Assembly: GCA_021813195.1 (NCBI GenBank)
Contig: JAKALI010000010.1
Location: 1-23,461 of the forward strand
Source of the DNA: Pseudomonadota bacterium
GTDB taxonomy: Bacteria > Pseudomonadota > Alphaproteobacteria > Rhizobiales > Hyphomicrobiaceae
Reading direction: 5' to 3'
DNA: 23,461 bases
The translations under genes and the position numbers were made by a program. How positions within the stretch are numbered: position 1 is the first letter of the stretch; each line of letters starts with the position of its first letter. Shown here one piece after another: positions 6,960 to 12,649 of this stretch. The notes beneath the pieces were generated by a model. That model ran no database searches. It was given only the letters and a program-made list of their open reading frames with translations, and was not told where the DNA came from.

Positions 6960-7435
6960 ACGCGCCCATCGTCATCTTTCTCGACTTCGACGGGGTGACG
7001 CATCACTGGCTCCCCAGTGCATCGGCCGAGGAAAGGTTCCAGTACCTGCCACGCATCGAAGACGTCCTCCGCTGCTTTGCAGAAGTCCGGATTGTCATCT
7101 GCAGCGACTGGAGGAAGAACACACCGTGGTCGGCAATCCTTTCAGTGTTTGCCGAGGACATCCGCCCGCGCGTGATCGGCATGACGCCGGTGTTCTCGTT
7201 CAATGACTACTACACGGGCTTGCGTCATGCCGAGGCCCAGGCCTATCTGAAGGAGAACAACTTCGATCCCGAACGCTGGGTCGCGCTCGACGACATCGCG
7301 GAGAACTGGATCGACGATGCTCGTGTCGTGGTCTGCAACGATGGTTTCTTCGACGACGAAGAAGCCCGGCTGACCGAGGCACTGTTATTGATTGCACAGA
7401 CGCCGGCCGCTGTGCCCCAAAGAAAAGGAGATTGA
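6956..7435 (+). CDS. HAD-fold hydrolase of the Swiss Army Knife RNA-repair type, copy 2
   Basis: This 159-aa paralogue of the 712-1170 protein has motif I FLDFDGV (Asp10, Asp12), SDWRK (Ser50-Asp51) and WVALDD near 108-113, followed by VVVCNDGFFDDEE. All catalytic positions appear intact. The start ATG 6956 overlaps the stop of the deleted HAD copy (ATGA). The gene is followed by a zinc-ribbon-like partner at 7437 after a good ribosome site, repeating the HAD-zinc order seen at 712-1677. The two HAD copies share motifs but differ over much of their length, so the duplication is old or the two units came from related sources. Predicted role: phosphatase on RNA ends or modified nucleotides. Confidence 0.83.
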   Translation: MNAPIVIFLDFDGVTHHWLPSASAEERFQYLPRIEDVLRCFAEVRIVICSDWRKNTPWSAILSVFAEDIRPRVIGMTPVFSFNDYYTGLRHAEAQAYLKENNFDPERWVALDDIAENWIDDARVVVCNDGFFDDEEARLTEALLLIAQTPAAVPQRKGD

Positions 7436-7436
7436 T

Positions 7437-7919
7437 ATGGCATTACTAACGCAAGCCGCGTTCGATTCCCGCTGGGCAGCGCTGCAAGCGCGCTATCCCT
7501 ACCAGTTCGACAAAGAGAACATCGGCCATTCGATGCTGCCGGGCTGGCTCGGCATTGCGGAAACCTTGTTCAGCGGCGTCGACGCAATTCTCTCCGATGT
7601 CGAAAAGCGGCGCTTCGGCTGGGTGCAACTCAAAGAAAAGTTTGGCGGGCTCAGGGCTTACTGGGAAGCCGGCCCGGTAAGTGTGGACATCATGACGGAT
7701 GAAGGGCTCATTCGCACGAAGCACAGGCGCGCAGGGCGTCGCGGCTTCGTGGAGCCCACCGTGCGCGCCATTTGTGAGTTAGTCGAGATCGCCGAGGAAG
7801 CTTCCATCAGGACTTGCTGCTTCTGTGGCGAACCCGGGGAGCGTCGCAAAGGCTCGTGGATCCTGACGCTCTGTGACGAGTGCTCGAAACGTAGAAGTGA
7901 ATTTGCAGAACAGCCATGA
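7437..7919 (+). CDS. Putative zinc-ribbon-like protein, partner of HAD copy 2
   Basis: This 160-aa paralogue of 1171-1677 shares PGWLGI, QLKEKFGGLRAYW and GPVSVD, and has CxxC knuckles Cys127-Cys130 (CCFC) and Cys146-Cys149 (CDEC). Start ATG 7437 is chosen because AAAAGGAG at 7423-7430 gives ideal spacing; an earlier in-frame ATG at 7392 lies inside the HAD gene. The conserved KEKFG-LR-YW block suggests a defined fold ahead of the zinc ribbon. Retention of this protein beside both intact HAD genes argues that the two work together. Its stop overlaps the start of the following exonuclease (ATGA). Function unknown. Confidence 0.77.
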   Translation: MALLTQAAFDSRWAALQARYPYQFDKENIGHSMLPGWLGIAETLFSGVDAILSDVEKRRFGWVQLKEKFGGLRAYWEAGPVSVDIMTDEGLIRTKHRRAGRRGFVEPTVRAICELVEIAEEASIRTCCFCGEPGERRKGSWILTLCDECSKRRSEFAEQP

Positions 7920-8479
7920 AGCCCCACAGAATCTTTTTCGACACCGAATTCACCGGGCTCGGAATTCAGAATCCGCAACTGATCTCGATCGGCCTCATCG
8001 ATCAGCCGGGTACGGGCGAATTCTACGCCGAGGTGCAGCTCACGCAGGAGCTACGCGCCGGCTGTCATCCCTGGGTGCGCCAGCACGTCTTGCCGCGCCT
8101 GGAAGGCGGAGTGGTGGCAATGCCCAAGGCCGAGATCTCGCGCAGGCTCTACGACTGGCTGTGCGCGCTTGCACCGAACCGGCACCTGGTGCTGATCACC
8201 GATTCCCCGATTGTGGACGCTCCGTATGTCCATGAACTCCTGAAGGAGACAGGATATCCGCCAAACATGGATCGGCACATCCGCCCCATGAAGATGCCCT
8301 CCCCCGCCGGCTGGCAGCGCTACCACAGCGCCCTTGAACGAGCGCAGAAGGCCGCCGCCTATCGCGCACATCATGCGTTGGACGATGCACGGGCCAATAG
8401 GGCAGCGTGGATTGCCGGCCATCGTAACGATGCACTCGCCGCGTCAGACGGGTCGACGTTCACACCACCGGAGAATTGA
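7916..8479 (+). CDS. DEDDh 3'-5' exoribonuclease, Rv2179c-like
   Basis: This 187-aa protein opens with RIFFDTEFTGLG (Asp9, Glu11), followed by PQLISIGLID and FYAEV, which I recognise from the Rv2179c-like 3'-5' exoribonuclease family. Motif II is LITDSPIVDAPYV and motif III HHALDDARANRAAW (catalytic His and Asp). Family members degrade RNA 3' tails and are common in phages and plasmids. The ATG overlaps the zinc-protein stop. The last 25 residues (HRNDALAASDGSTFTPPEN) look disordered. With the ERI1-like enzyme at 5480 this cassette has two different DEDDh nucleases, consistent with RNA end processing. Confidence 0.85.
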   Translation: MKPHRIFFDTEFTGLGIQNPQLISIGLIDQPGTGEFYAEVQLTQELRAGCHPWVRQHVLPRLEGGVVAMPKAEISRRLYDWLCALAPNRHLVLITDSPIVDAPYVHELLKETGYPPNMDRHIRPMKMPSPAGWQRYHSALERAQKAAAYRAHHALDDARANRAAWIAGHRNDALAASDGSTFTPPEN

Positions 8480-8480
8480 A

Positions 8481-8798
8481 ATGCCCATCTGGTCCGTTTC
8501 CCCCGTCACCCAGGAGCCCGAAGTCCTGCTCTCGGACTGGCAGATCGTCGAGATCCCTGCCGGCACGCGGCATTTTGTCGGTTACAACCAGGGTCTGCGC
8601 GAAGGGCGCGTGAGCTCGACGATCGTGGAGTTCGATCCGGCCACCAGGACGGGCATCACCGAGTCCGGCCGCGTAGATCGGCTCGTGGGCGAGCCTGGCG
8701 AGCATCAGGACGCGCTGTGGACGTGGACTGGGTGGATGCGCGTGAACTCGGTAAAGTCCTTCCAGCTCGTAACGCTCAAGGCCTTGCACGGAACCTGA
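8481..8798 (+). CDS. Conserved small hypothetical protein, last gene of the cassette
   Basis: This 105-aa protein starts at ATG 8481, one base after the exonuclease stop. The pattern IPAGTRHFVGYNQGLREGRV, then SSTIVEFDPATRTGITESGR and LVGEPGEHQDALWTW, is a recognisable small beta-rich family found widely in proteobacterial islands and prophages. The function is unknown to me. It has no cysteine, membrane or catalytic motif. It is the final plus-strand gene of the train, and the next gene is convergent (8908-9384). I see no strong intrinsic terminator in the 109-base gap. Confidence 0.65.
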   Translation: MPIWSVSPVTQEPEVLLSDWQIVEIPAGTRHFVGYNQGLREGRVSSTIVEFDPATRTGITESGRVDRLVGEPGEHQDALWTWTGWMRVNSVKSFQLVTLKALHGT

Positions 8799-8907
8799 TG
8801 TGATTCGACCGTTCTTTCGACTCCCTGATGCGCCGCGCCTAGGCGATCGAATGCCCTTGCCTGGATTGCGCAACTCGATCGACGAAGCGTGTTCGAACAG
8901 GTCGCAG

Positions 8908-9384
8908 TCAGGAACCCGGCCGCTTCTTTGCCCGTCCCTTCCGCGCACTTGCGCGCTTTTCGTCCAGTCGACCCAAAGCGTCTTTCTTGCTTAGCTGCCG
9001 GATCGACGCAAGGGCAGATAACTGTGCGCTGCGTGGCCGCGCGCTGCCGTGCTCCCACTTGTAAACCGTGTGGGCTGTCACGCCGACGAGCTTGCCATAG
9101 TCTGCTGCCGAAACCCCGAGGGCATTGCGATGTGAGGCGACGCCTCTTGCGGAAAAGCGGATTTTGGGTTGATCGGCTTCGGCATTTTGATCGGCACCGG
9201 CGCCGTTGGCGCCGCGCTCAAGACTGGCAATCTTCGACTTTGATTCGGAGACTTGGCGTTTCAACCCGGCGATATCCTTTCGGTACTGCGCGGACGCCCT
9301 CCGGATACCCTGAATCTGGCTCCGGATTTCCCGGCGGGCGAGGCGCGTGATTTCCTGACGAAACGCGATTGCGATGTTTGGCAT
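8908..9384 (-). CDS. XRE-type helix-turn-helix DNA-binding protein
   Basis: This 158-aa protein has an N-terminal basic coiled-coil (residues about 1-60, IRRASAQYRKDI and LKRQVSESKSKI). It also has an XRE/Cro HTH at about 85-130 (ALGVSAADYGKLVG then VTAHTVYKWEHGSARPR, the recognition region), and a Lys/Arg/Ala-rich tail. ATG 9384 has AGAGAG a few bases upstream. This architecture is common in beta- and gammaproteobacteria as a chromosomal regulator. A promoter with -10 TACAAT lies at 9418-9423, and a palindrome overlapping the -35 suggests autoregulation. It is convergent with the RNA-repair cassette and may regulate nearby genes; that is inference. Confidence 0.78.
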   Translation of the reverse strand: MPNIAIAFRQEITRLARREIRSQIQGIRRASAQYRKDIAGLKRQVSESKSKIASLERGANGAGADQNAEADQPKIRFSARGVASHRNALGVSAADYGKLVGVTAHTVYKWEHGSARPRSAQLSALASIRQLSKKDALGRLDEKRASARKGRAKKRPGS

Positions 9385-9417
9385 TTTTCGCTCTCTGTAA
9401 TTGTTGGGGTTCCGCCA

Positions 9418-9446
9418 ATTGTACCCGCGTCGACGTCAGCGCTAAA
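9418..9446 (-). promoter_or_regulatory. Promoter of the XRE gene
   Basis: On the minus strand the -10 hexamer TACAAT (9418-9423) matches the consensus at 5 of 6 bases, and TTTAGC (9441-9446) lies 17 bases upstream as a weak -35. The -10 is about 34 bases from the start codon. No competing promoter is as good. Confidence 0.5.
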
Positions 9447-9542
9447 CCGGAATGCGGCGTGTTTGGCGACTTGAATCACTGGTAAACCAAGTGCTACTTC
9501 CTATCGGCTGCCGCGAGGTTCGAATTCAAGGTTAGCGCTAAC
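9435..9542. promoter_or_regulatory. Repeated AGCGCTAA palindromes, candidate operators
   Basis: GTTAGCGCTAAC (9531-9542) is a perfect 12-bp palindrome. A near copy, GTCAGCGCTAAAC (9435-9447), overlaps the -35 of the XRE promoter. A partial third copy, GGCGCTAAC, lies at 9927-9935. Spaced copies of one palindrome beside an HTH gene suggest an autoregulatory operator. Nothing else is recognised between 9448 and 9730. Confidence 0.4.
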
Positions 9543-9730
9543 TCAATGTCAAGTTTGATGCCGCGCTCAGTCGACGACTCGGCCACATCGGACGCGACTT
9601 GCTTGACGGACACCGTCGTCCGGCAGCCGTCTGCAATCGAATCCAGGCGCACCAAAAATAGTGAATCAAATAGTGGGTTTTCCTATTCCATTTTGAAAAA
9701 GTGAGAAGTAGAATATCTTTAGATCTCCAC

Positions 9731-9948
9731 TGTCACAAAAAAAGTGACATGAAGGCGCTACCCGCCAGGGTGATGGTAAGTCCTGGCTGAGGCAGGGAAG
9801 AATCACCGGGCACCCCTGCCAATAAGGCCCAATTGGTAAGAAGAGCCTGATCAGCTCCGCCAGAGACGACAGCAATTGGCGTCTCTGGCCATCCTGCCTC
9901 GCAACGACGCACGGAACACCAATTCCGGCGCTAACTTTTTTTGCGAGG
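9731..9948. other. Dense stem-loop cluster, candidate structured RNA
   Basis: Six inverted repeats occur within 218 bases. They are TGTCAC/GTGACA (9731-9736/9744-9749, all-A loop), GCCAGG/CCTGGC (9764-9769/9782-9787), GGCAGGG/CCCTGCC (9791-9797/9814-9820), AGGC/GCCT (9825-9828/9845-9848), GCCAGAGACG/CGTCTCTGGC (9859-9868/9880-9889) and CCTCGCAA/TTGCGAGG (9897-9904/9941-9948). The last encloses a small CGGAA/TTCCG hairpin and a T-run at 9936-9942. Loops share words: TGGTAAG at 9774-9780 and 9834-9840, and CAATTGG at 9830-9836 and 9873-9879, with CCAATT at 9919-9924 able to pair with them. No protein-coding frame fits. It may be a non-coding RNA, an mRNA leader for the 10104 gene, or a DNA structure; no reverse transcriptase is nearby to make it a retron. 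Confidence 0.4.
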
Positions 9949-10033
9949 TGTCCTATGCACAATTTTCTCTGTTTTGCGCCCCACGCTTGCCGCTTCCGGC
10001 CTAGCCCCGCTGAAGTAATATTGACGTCATTGA

Positions 10034-10045
10034 CAACGCGCGTTG
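10034..10045. promoter_or_regulatory. 12-bp palindrome upstream of the 283-aa gene
   Basis: CAACGCGCGTTG is perfectly palindromic. It lies about 60 bases upstream of the start at 10104, next to TTGACG and TTGACA sequences that could serve as -35 elements. No good -10 is visible. It is a possible operator. Confidence 0.3.
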
Positions 10046-10103
10046 AATTGCCACTCGCAACGCCATACCGTTTGGTTGCCCCAGCAGCACAAGAGGCGCC
10101 GAA

Positions 10104-10955
10104 ATGAAATCAACCAAATTGACCAAGCTTGCCGCGGCGATTGCTCGCCTACACAATGTTATCGATCGTGGCGACGTTCTCCACATCGCCAAGATTGACT
10201 CACCGACCTTGGCGAAGAAGATTCACAACCAGGTGCGTACCGTTCCAGTTGGACGCCGCATCGCAACGGCTACCGGGTCCTCTGATGCGAAAGCGGCTGG
10301 ATATTTCGCGCACTTTGCGCGACTCGTCGTCATAGGTGACGAATTGTGCCTGGAACCTCTTACGCTGGTGCATACCGGAAGTATTCTCGTCGGTAATCCT
10401 CTACCTTTGCACTTACTGAATATTTCGTCTGCGTTGCTATTGAATCAATTGGCCGACTCTGCTGTTGCCCCAGTGGAACTCACTGACGCAGCGGAAGCGA
10501 AGCGCATTGCTCGCGCACAGAGAGTTGCCTGTGAAATTCTTATCCAGGCTGAAAAGCATCGCAGCACATTCACCTTGCGTTCCAGCACTCAAACTCGCTT
10601 ACTCGCGCAAGCTGACGTACCGGACGGAACATTTAACGCATTCTCAATTCGCTCGATTGGATGGGACGAACAAGGCCTAATTTGTAGAATCCACATACTA
10701 ACAGCGGATGGACAGGATATTGCCGTTCTAAAGCGAGCACGAATCCGGGTGGCGCTGGGTGACAACTGGGTGATGGATCTCGCTGGCGAACTTGTCAATG
10801 AACTCGGTGCGGATCCCCTTTGCAGCCACGAAGACGCTGAGACGCTTCACTGGGCGGCGGATCGAAACATCACAATTCCCGCTGGCTACCGCATGAAGTA
10901 TTCCCCGCTCCTTTCGCACTCGAATCCTGTCTCCTCCATGCAGTCGCGTGTGTAG
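10104..10955 (+). CDS. Unrecognised 283-aa protein
   Basis: The ATG at 10104 is preceded by AAGAGG (10091-10096, spacing 7), so it is probably a real gene. The protein is soluble. The first approximately 75 residues are basic (MKSTKLTKLAAAIARLHNVI, then KKIHNQVRTVPVGRRIATAT), the middle is helical and Leu-rich (LPLHLLNISSALLLNQLAD), and the C-terminal half is beta-rich (FNAFSIRSIGWDEQGLICRI then LTADGQDIAVLKRARIRVAL). I see no known catalytic motif, no reverse transcriptase YxDD and no signal peptide. It stands alone, flanked by the stem-loop cluster upstream and non-coding DNA downstream. A low-expression cargo or defence-related gene is possible but unproven. Confidence 0.6.
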   Translation: MKSTKLTKLAAAIARLHNVIDRGDVLHIAKIDSPTLAKKIHNQVRTVPVGRRIATATGSSDAKAAGYFAHFARLVVIGDELCLEPLTLVHTGSILVGNPLPLHLLNISSALLLNQLADSAVAPVELTDAAEAKRIARAQRVACEILIQAEKHRSTFTLRSSTQTRLLAQADVPDGTFNAFSIRSIGWDEQGLICRIHILTADGQDIAVLKRARIRVALGDNWVMDLAGELVNELGADPLCSHEDAETLHWAADRNITIPAGYRMKYSPLLSHSNPVSSMQSRV

Positions 10956-11272
10956 GAGCCACTAACCTTTAGGCTAGATACACTCTGCTACCCGAAGCGA
11001 AGTGTGAAGCACGGACTCGGATGGGGACACCGTGCCGGTGCAAGGCGATACGGAACGGGCGATGCAAGCTGCATGGCGGGATGTCTACGAGGCCACGCGG
11101 GTTTGCCCGAGCAGAGCAGAATGCCACGGAAGTAGCAAGAAACCCGATATGGTGGATCAGTGAAGCATTAAGCAATATCTTTGGATGTTAGCCTCACCAT
11201 TGCGGCAAGCGATGAGGTGCTAGATCAACCGCAGTTGATCCAGCACCTAAAGCTATTGCGAAAGAACGGTTA
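10956..11272. other. Non-coding stretch with a strong hairpin at 11215-11248
   Basis: No gene is supported. AGGTGCT-A-GATCAAC (11215-11229) pairs with GTTGATC-C-AGCACCT (11234-11248), making a 14-bp stem with one mismatch and the loop CGCA. It lies about 25 bases past the stop of the minus-strand fragment at 11273 but has no T-run on either strand. Several shorter stems (for example CGGG/CCCG and ATGCA/TGCAT) occur between 10980 and 11120; these are common by chance in GC-rich DNA. Confidence 0.35.
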
Positions 11273-11458
11273 CTAGTTGGTGGTCAGTTGCACAACATAG
11301 CTGAACGTTTTGCCAGTCTCCACAACGGTAAACGAATATTTCAGGCTAACCGCCTTACCGCCTGTGAATGGCGACTGCAGTTTAAACGTCACGGTGTCTC
11401 CAGCTAAAATAGACTGATTGTTAGTCAATCCACTAAAGGACCATGCGACATTGCCAAT
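11273..11458 (-). pseudogene. C-terminal fragment of a beta-strand-rich protein
   Basis: On the minus strand 61 codons stay open to a TAG at 11273-11275. The product reads GNVAWSFSGLTNN, then QSILAGDTVTFKLQSPFTGG, KAVSLKYSFTVVETGKTFSY and VVQLTTN. The alternating hydrophobic/polar strands and Thr/Ser/Asn-rich turns look like the last domain of a surface, pilus-like or tail-like beta-sandwich protein. An in-frame TGA (11459-11461) precedes it and no start codon or RBS is present, so the 5' part has been lost. The family is not identified. Confidence 0.5.
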
Positions 11459-11733
11459 TCATCGACGGCGGTCTGCGATCGGCGGCACACGGGACTTCGG
11501 ATATGTCGACGACAGTAATTCACCGGCGCCTCTCCTTCCTGGATGTCGAAAGAGCGCCGAAGGCAAATTGCAGCCTGTGAGTTAAGGCGCCCGCAGTTAA
11601 GGACCCTGAAGCGCTGCGACGCCGGGAATGCAAGTTAACGGCATCCTGGCGGCGATCGAGTAGATCGATGGCAATACCAAATGGCGATGAGCTAATCCCA
11701 GTCGGCTTCGTAGCGACGGTCCTCGAAAGTGCT
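11459..11733. other. No gene seen
   Basis: The open frames here on both strands are low-complexity or lack RBS and family signal. No clear repeat or structure was found in this stretch. Confidence 0.3.
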
Positions 11734-11773
11734 AAAGAAAAAGCCGCTGGGGCTTTGTGGGCACCAACGGCTT
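11734..11773 (-). terminator. Minus-strand intrinsic terminator
   Basis: Read on the minus strand, AAGCCG-T-TGG pairs with CCA-G-CGGCTT (11764-11773 with 11741-11750; one mismatch), with a 13-nt loop, and is followed by TTTTCTTT (11734-11740). A gene that could use it is no longer visible immediately upstream. An (AGG)n run follows on the plus strand at about 11789-11806. Confidence 0.5.
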
Positions 11774-11991
11774 GAAGTCGGGATTTCAGAGGAGGAGGAG
11801 GAGGAGAAACCCCGCAATTCAATAATACAGATAAATTGTTGCGGCGCAATACTTCTTTCCGATTGACCTTATCATCATTGTGGTTTTCGACGTAAAACTA
11901 TTAGTAATCTTCTACTGTGCAGAGCTGGCTGGGGATTTCAAAACCGAAGTAGTACACATTAACTCTTGTAACATGCTGATTAATCGATTGT

Positions 11992-12032
11992 AAAAAAGGC
12001 TGTCGCAATGCGACTGCAATGCATTAACAGCC
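11992..12032 (-). terminator. Minus-strand intrinsic terminator at the end of a small ORF
   Basis: On the minus strand GGCTGT (12027-12032) pairs with ACAGCC (11998-12003), an inner AATGC/GCATT stem can form, and a run of six T (11992-11997) follows. It overlaps the last codons of the 12024-12209 ORF. It is also the first terminator downstream of the Wadjet genes. Confidence 0.6.
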
Positions 12033-12209
12033 GTCGCGCCTCTCGGCAACGTATCGCCGGAGTCGATGTGCATCTGCAGCATTATCACCTGCTGCCACGA
12101 TTTCTTCGTCGACGGGAAGATTCGGGCCGCGATTCGGCGCCTGCGCCGAGCGGGCAGCCTTGCCGTGAACTTCGCTTTGCAGGGATTTCTTGAGGGTGAG
12201 ATTGAACAC
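12024..12209 (-). CDS. Possible small hypothetical protein (61 aa)
   Basis: A GTG start at 12209 with AAAGGA just upstream opens a 61-codon frame that ends exactly inside an intrinsic terminator hairpin. This arrangement favours a real gene end. The product (VFNLTLKKSLQSEVHGKAAR, then APNRGPNLPVDEEIVAAGDN and RLRRYVAERRDGC) is hydrophilic and charged, with no recognised domain. It could also be the 3' end of a larger gene whose 5' part was lost near the 34-bp palindrome at 12309-12342. Confidence is low because no homology is evident to me. Confidence 0.35.
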   Translation of the reverse strand: MFNLTLKKSLQSEVHGKAARSAQAPNRGPNLPVDEEIVAAGDNAADAHRLRRYVAERRDGC

Positions 12210-12308
12210 ATCCTTTGATGCGAGAGGGGTAGTGGAGGTGTCGGTCGCAGCGGCGCACGGCTAACCTCATGGAGCTGCCCCTCGCCCAACATCCGCGAAC
12301 TACCGATT

Positions 12309-12342
12309 CTCGGCCTTATGTGGAGCTCCACATAAGGCCGAG
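12309..12342. repeat. Perfect 34-bp palindrome
   Basis: CTCGGCCTTATGTGGAG (12309-12325) is followed immediately by its exact reverse complement (12326-12342), with no spacer. A perfect 17-bp arm is far beyond chance. Core sequences of the TTATGTGGAG/CTCCACATAA kind recall palindromic sites of tyrosine-recombinase transposons (for example recombinase-trio elements), but no such recombinase is adjacent. It may be a recombination scar, an element end or a dimeric-protein site. Confidence 0.75.
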
Positions 12343-12649
12343 GTGCGGTCTTCGAACCAATTCATCAAAGGATCCGCAATGCGCTCTAGACCCGCCTTTA
12401 CCTGCCGGCGGCTTGAGGAGCGACCGCAGGTGTTCGGTTGTCGAGGGCGACATGGATTCGGGCTACGCGGTACGGAGACTGAGGCCGGTGGGGATCCTTG
12501 CCATGCATTTCGCGGCAGGGCGCATACAGTCGGAGCAGTGATACCTTGGGAAGCGGTGTGGACGACGGTCGTTGATCGGATATTGCAACCGGACGGCTGT
12601 ATACGAACGATGTCCCAGGCGATTGCGTTGCCCGGTGCTCGCGATCGAC
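12343..12649. other. No gene seen between the palindrome and jetD
   Basis: Open frames exist on the plus strand, but they run on as shadows across jetD and have no RBS. No terminator is visible directly downstream of the jetD stop. The region may be remnant DNA from an earlier insertion. Confidence 0.3.

Noticed and set aside
9505..9530. Possible second att copy (GGTTCGAATTC resembles the tRNA T-arm)
   Set aside because: It matches only about ten bases and is in the wrong orientation for a direct repeat of the tRNA-Arg 3' end.
9666..9962. 98-aa minus-strand ORF
   Set aside because: It is read through the stem-loop cluster, with an implausible Cys/Phe-rich product and no ribosome site.
9731..10955. 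Retron (hairpin RNA plus reverse transcriptase)
   Set aside because: The downstream protein has no YxDD or other reverse transcriptase motif, and no RT gene is nearby.
11010..11110. Cobalamin-riboswitch-like words (GTGCCGGTG, CGGAACGGGC)
   Set aside because: The order and pairing of the conserved boxes do not fit, and no B12-related gene follows.
10957..11200. Integron attC-like core words (CTAAC / GTTAG) around 10965 and 11189
   Set aside because: The simple and full core sites do not match the consensus, and there is no cassette array or integron integrase.
11520..11849. 109-aa minus-strand ORF
   Set aside because: It contains a proline run from an (AGG)n repeat and an intrinsic terminator inside it; low-complexity product.
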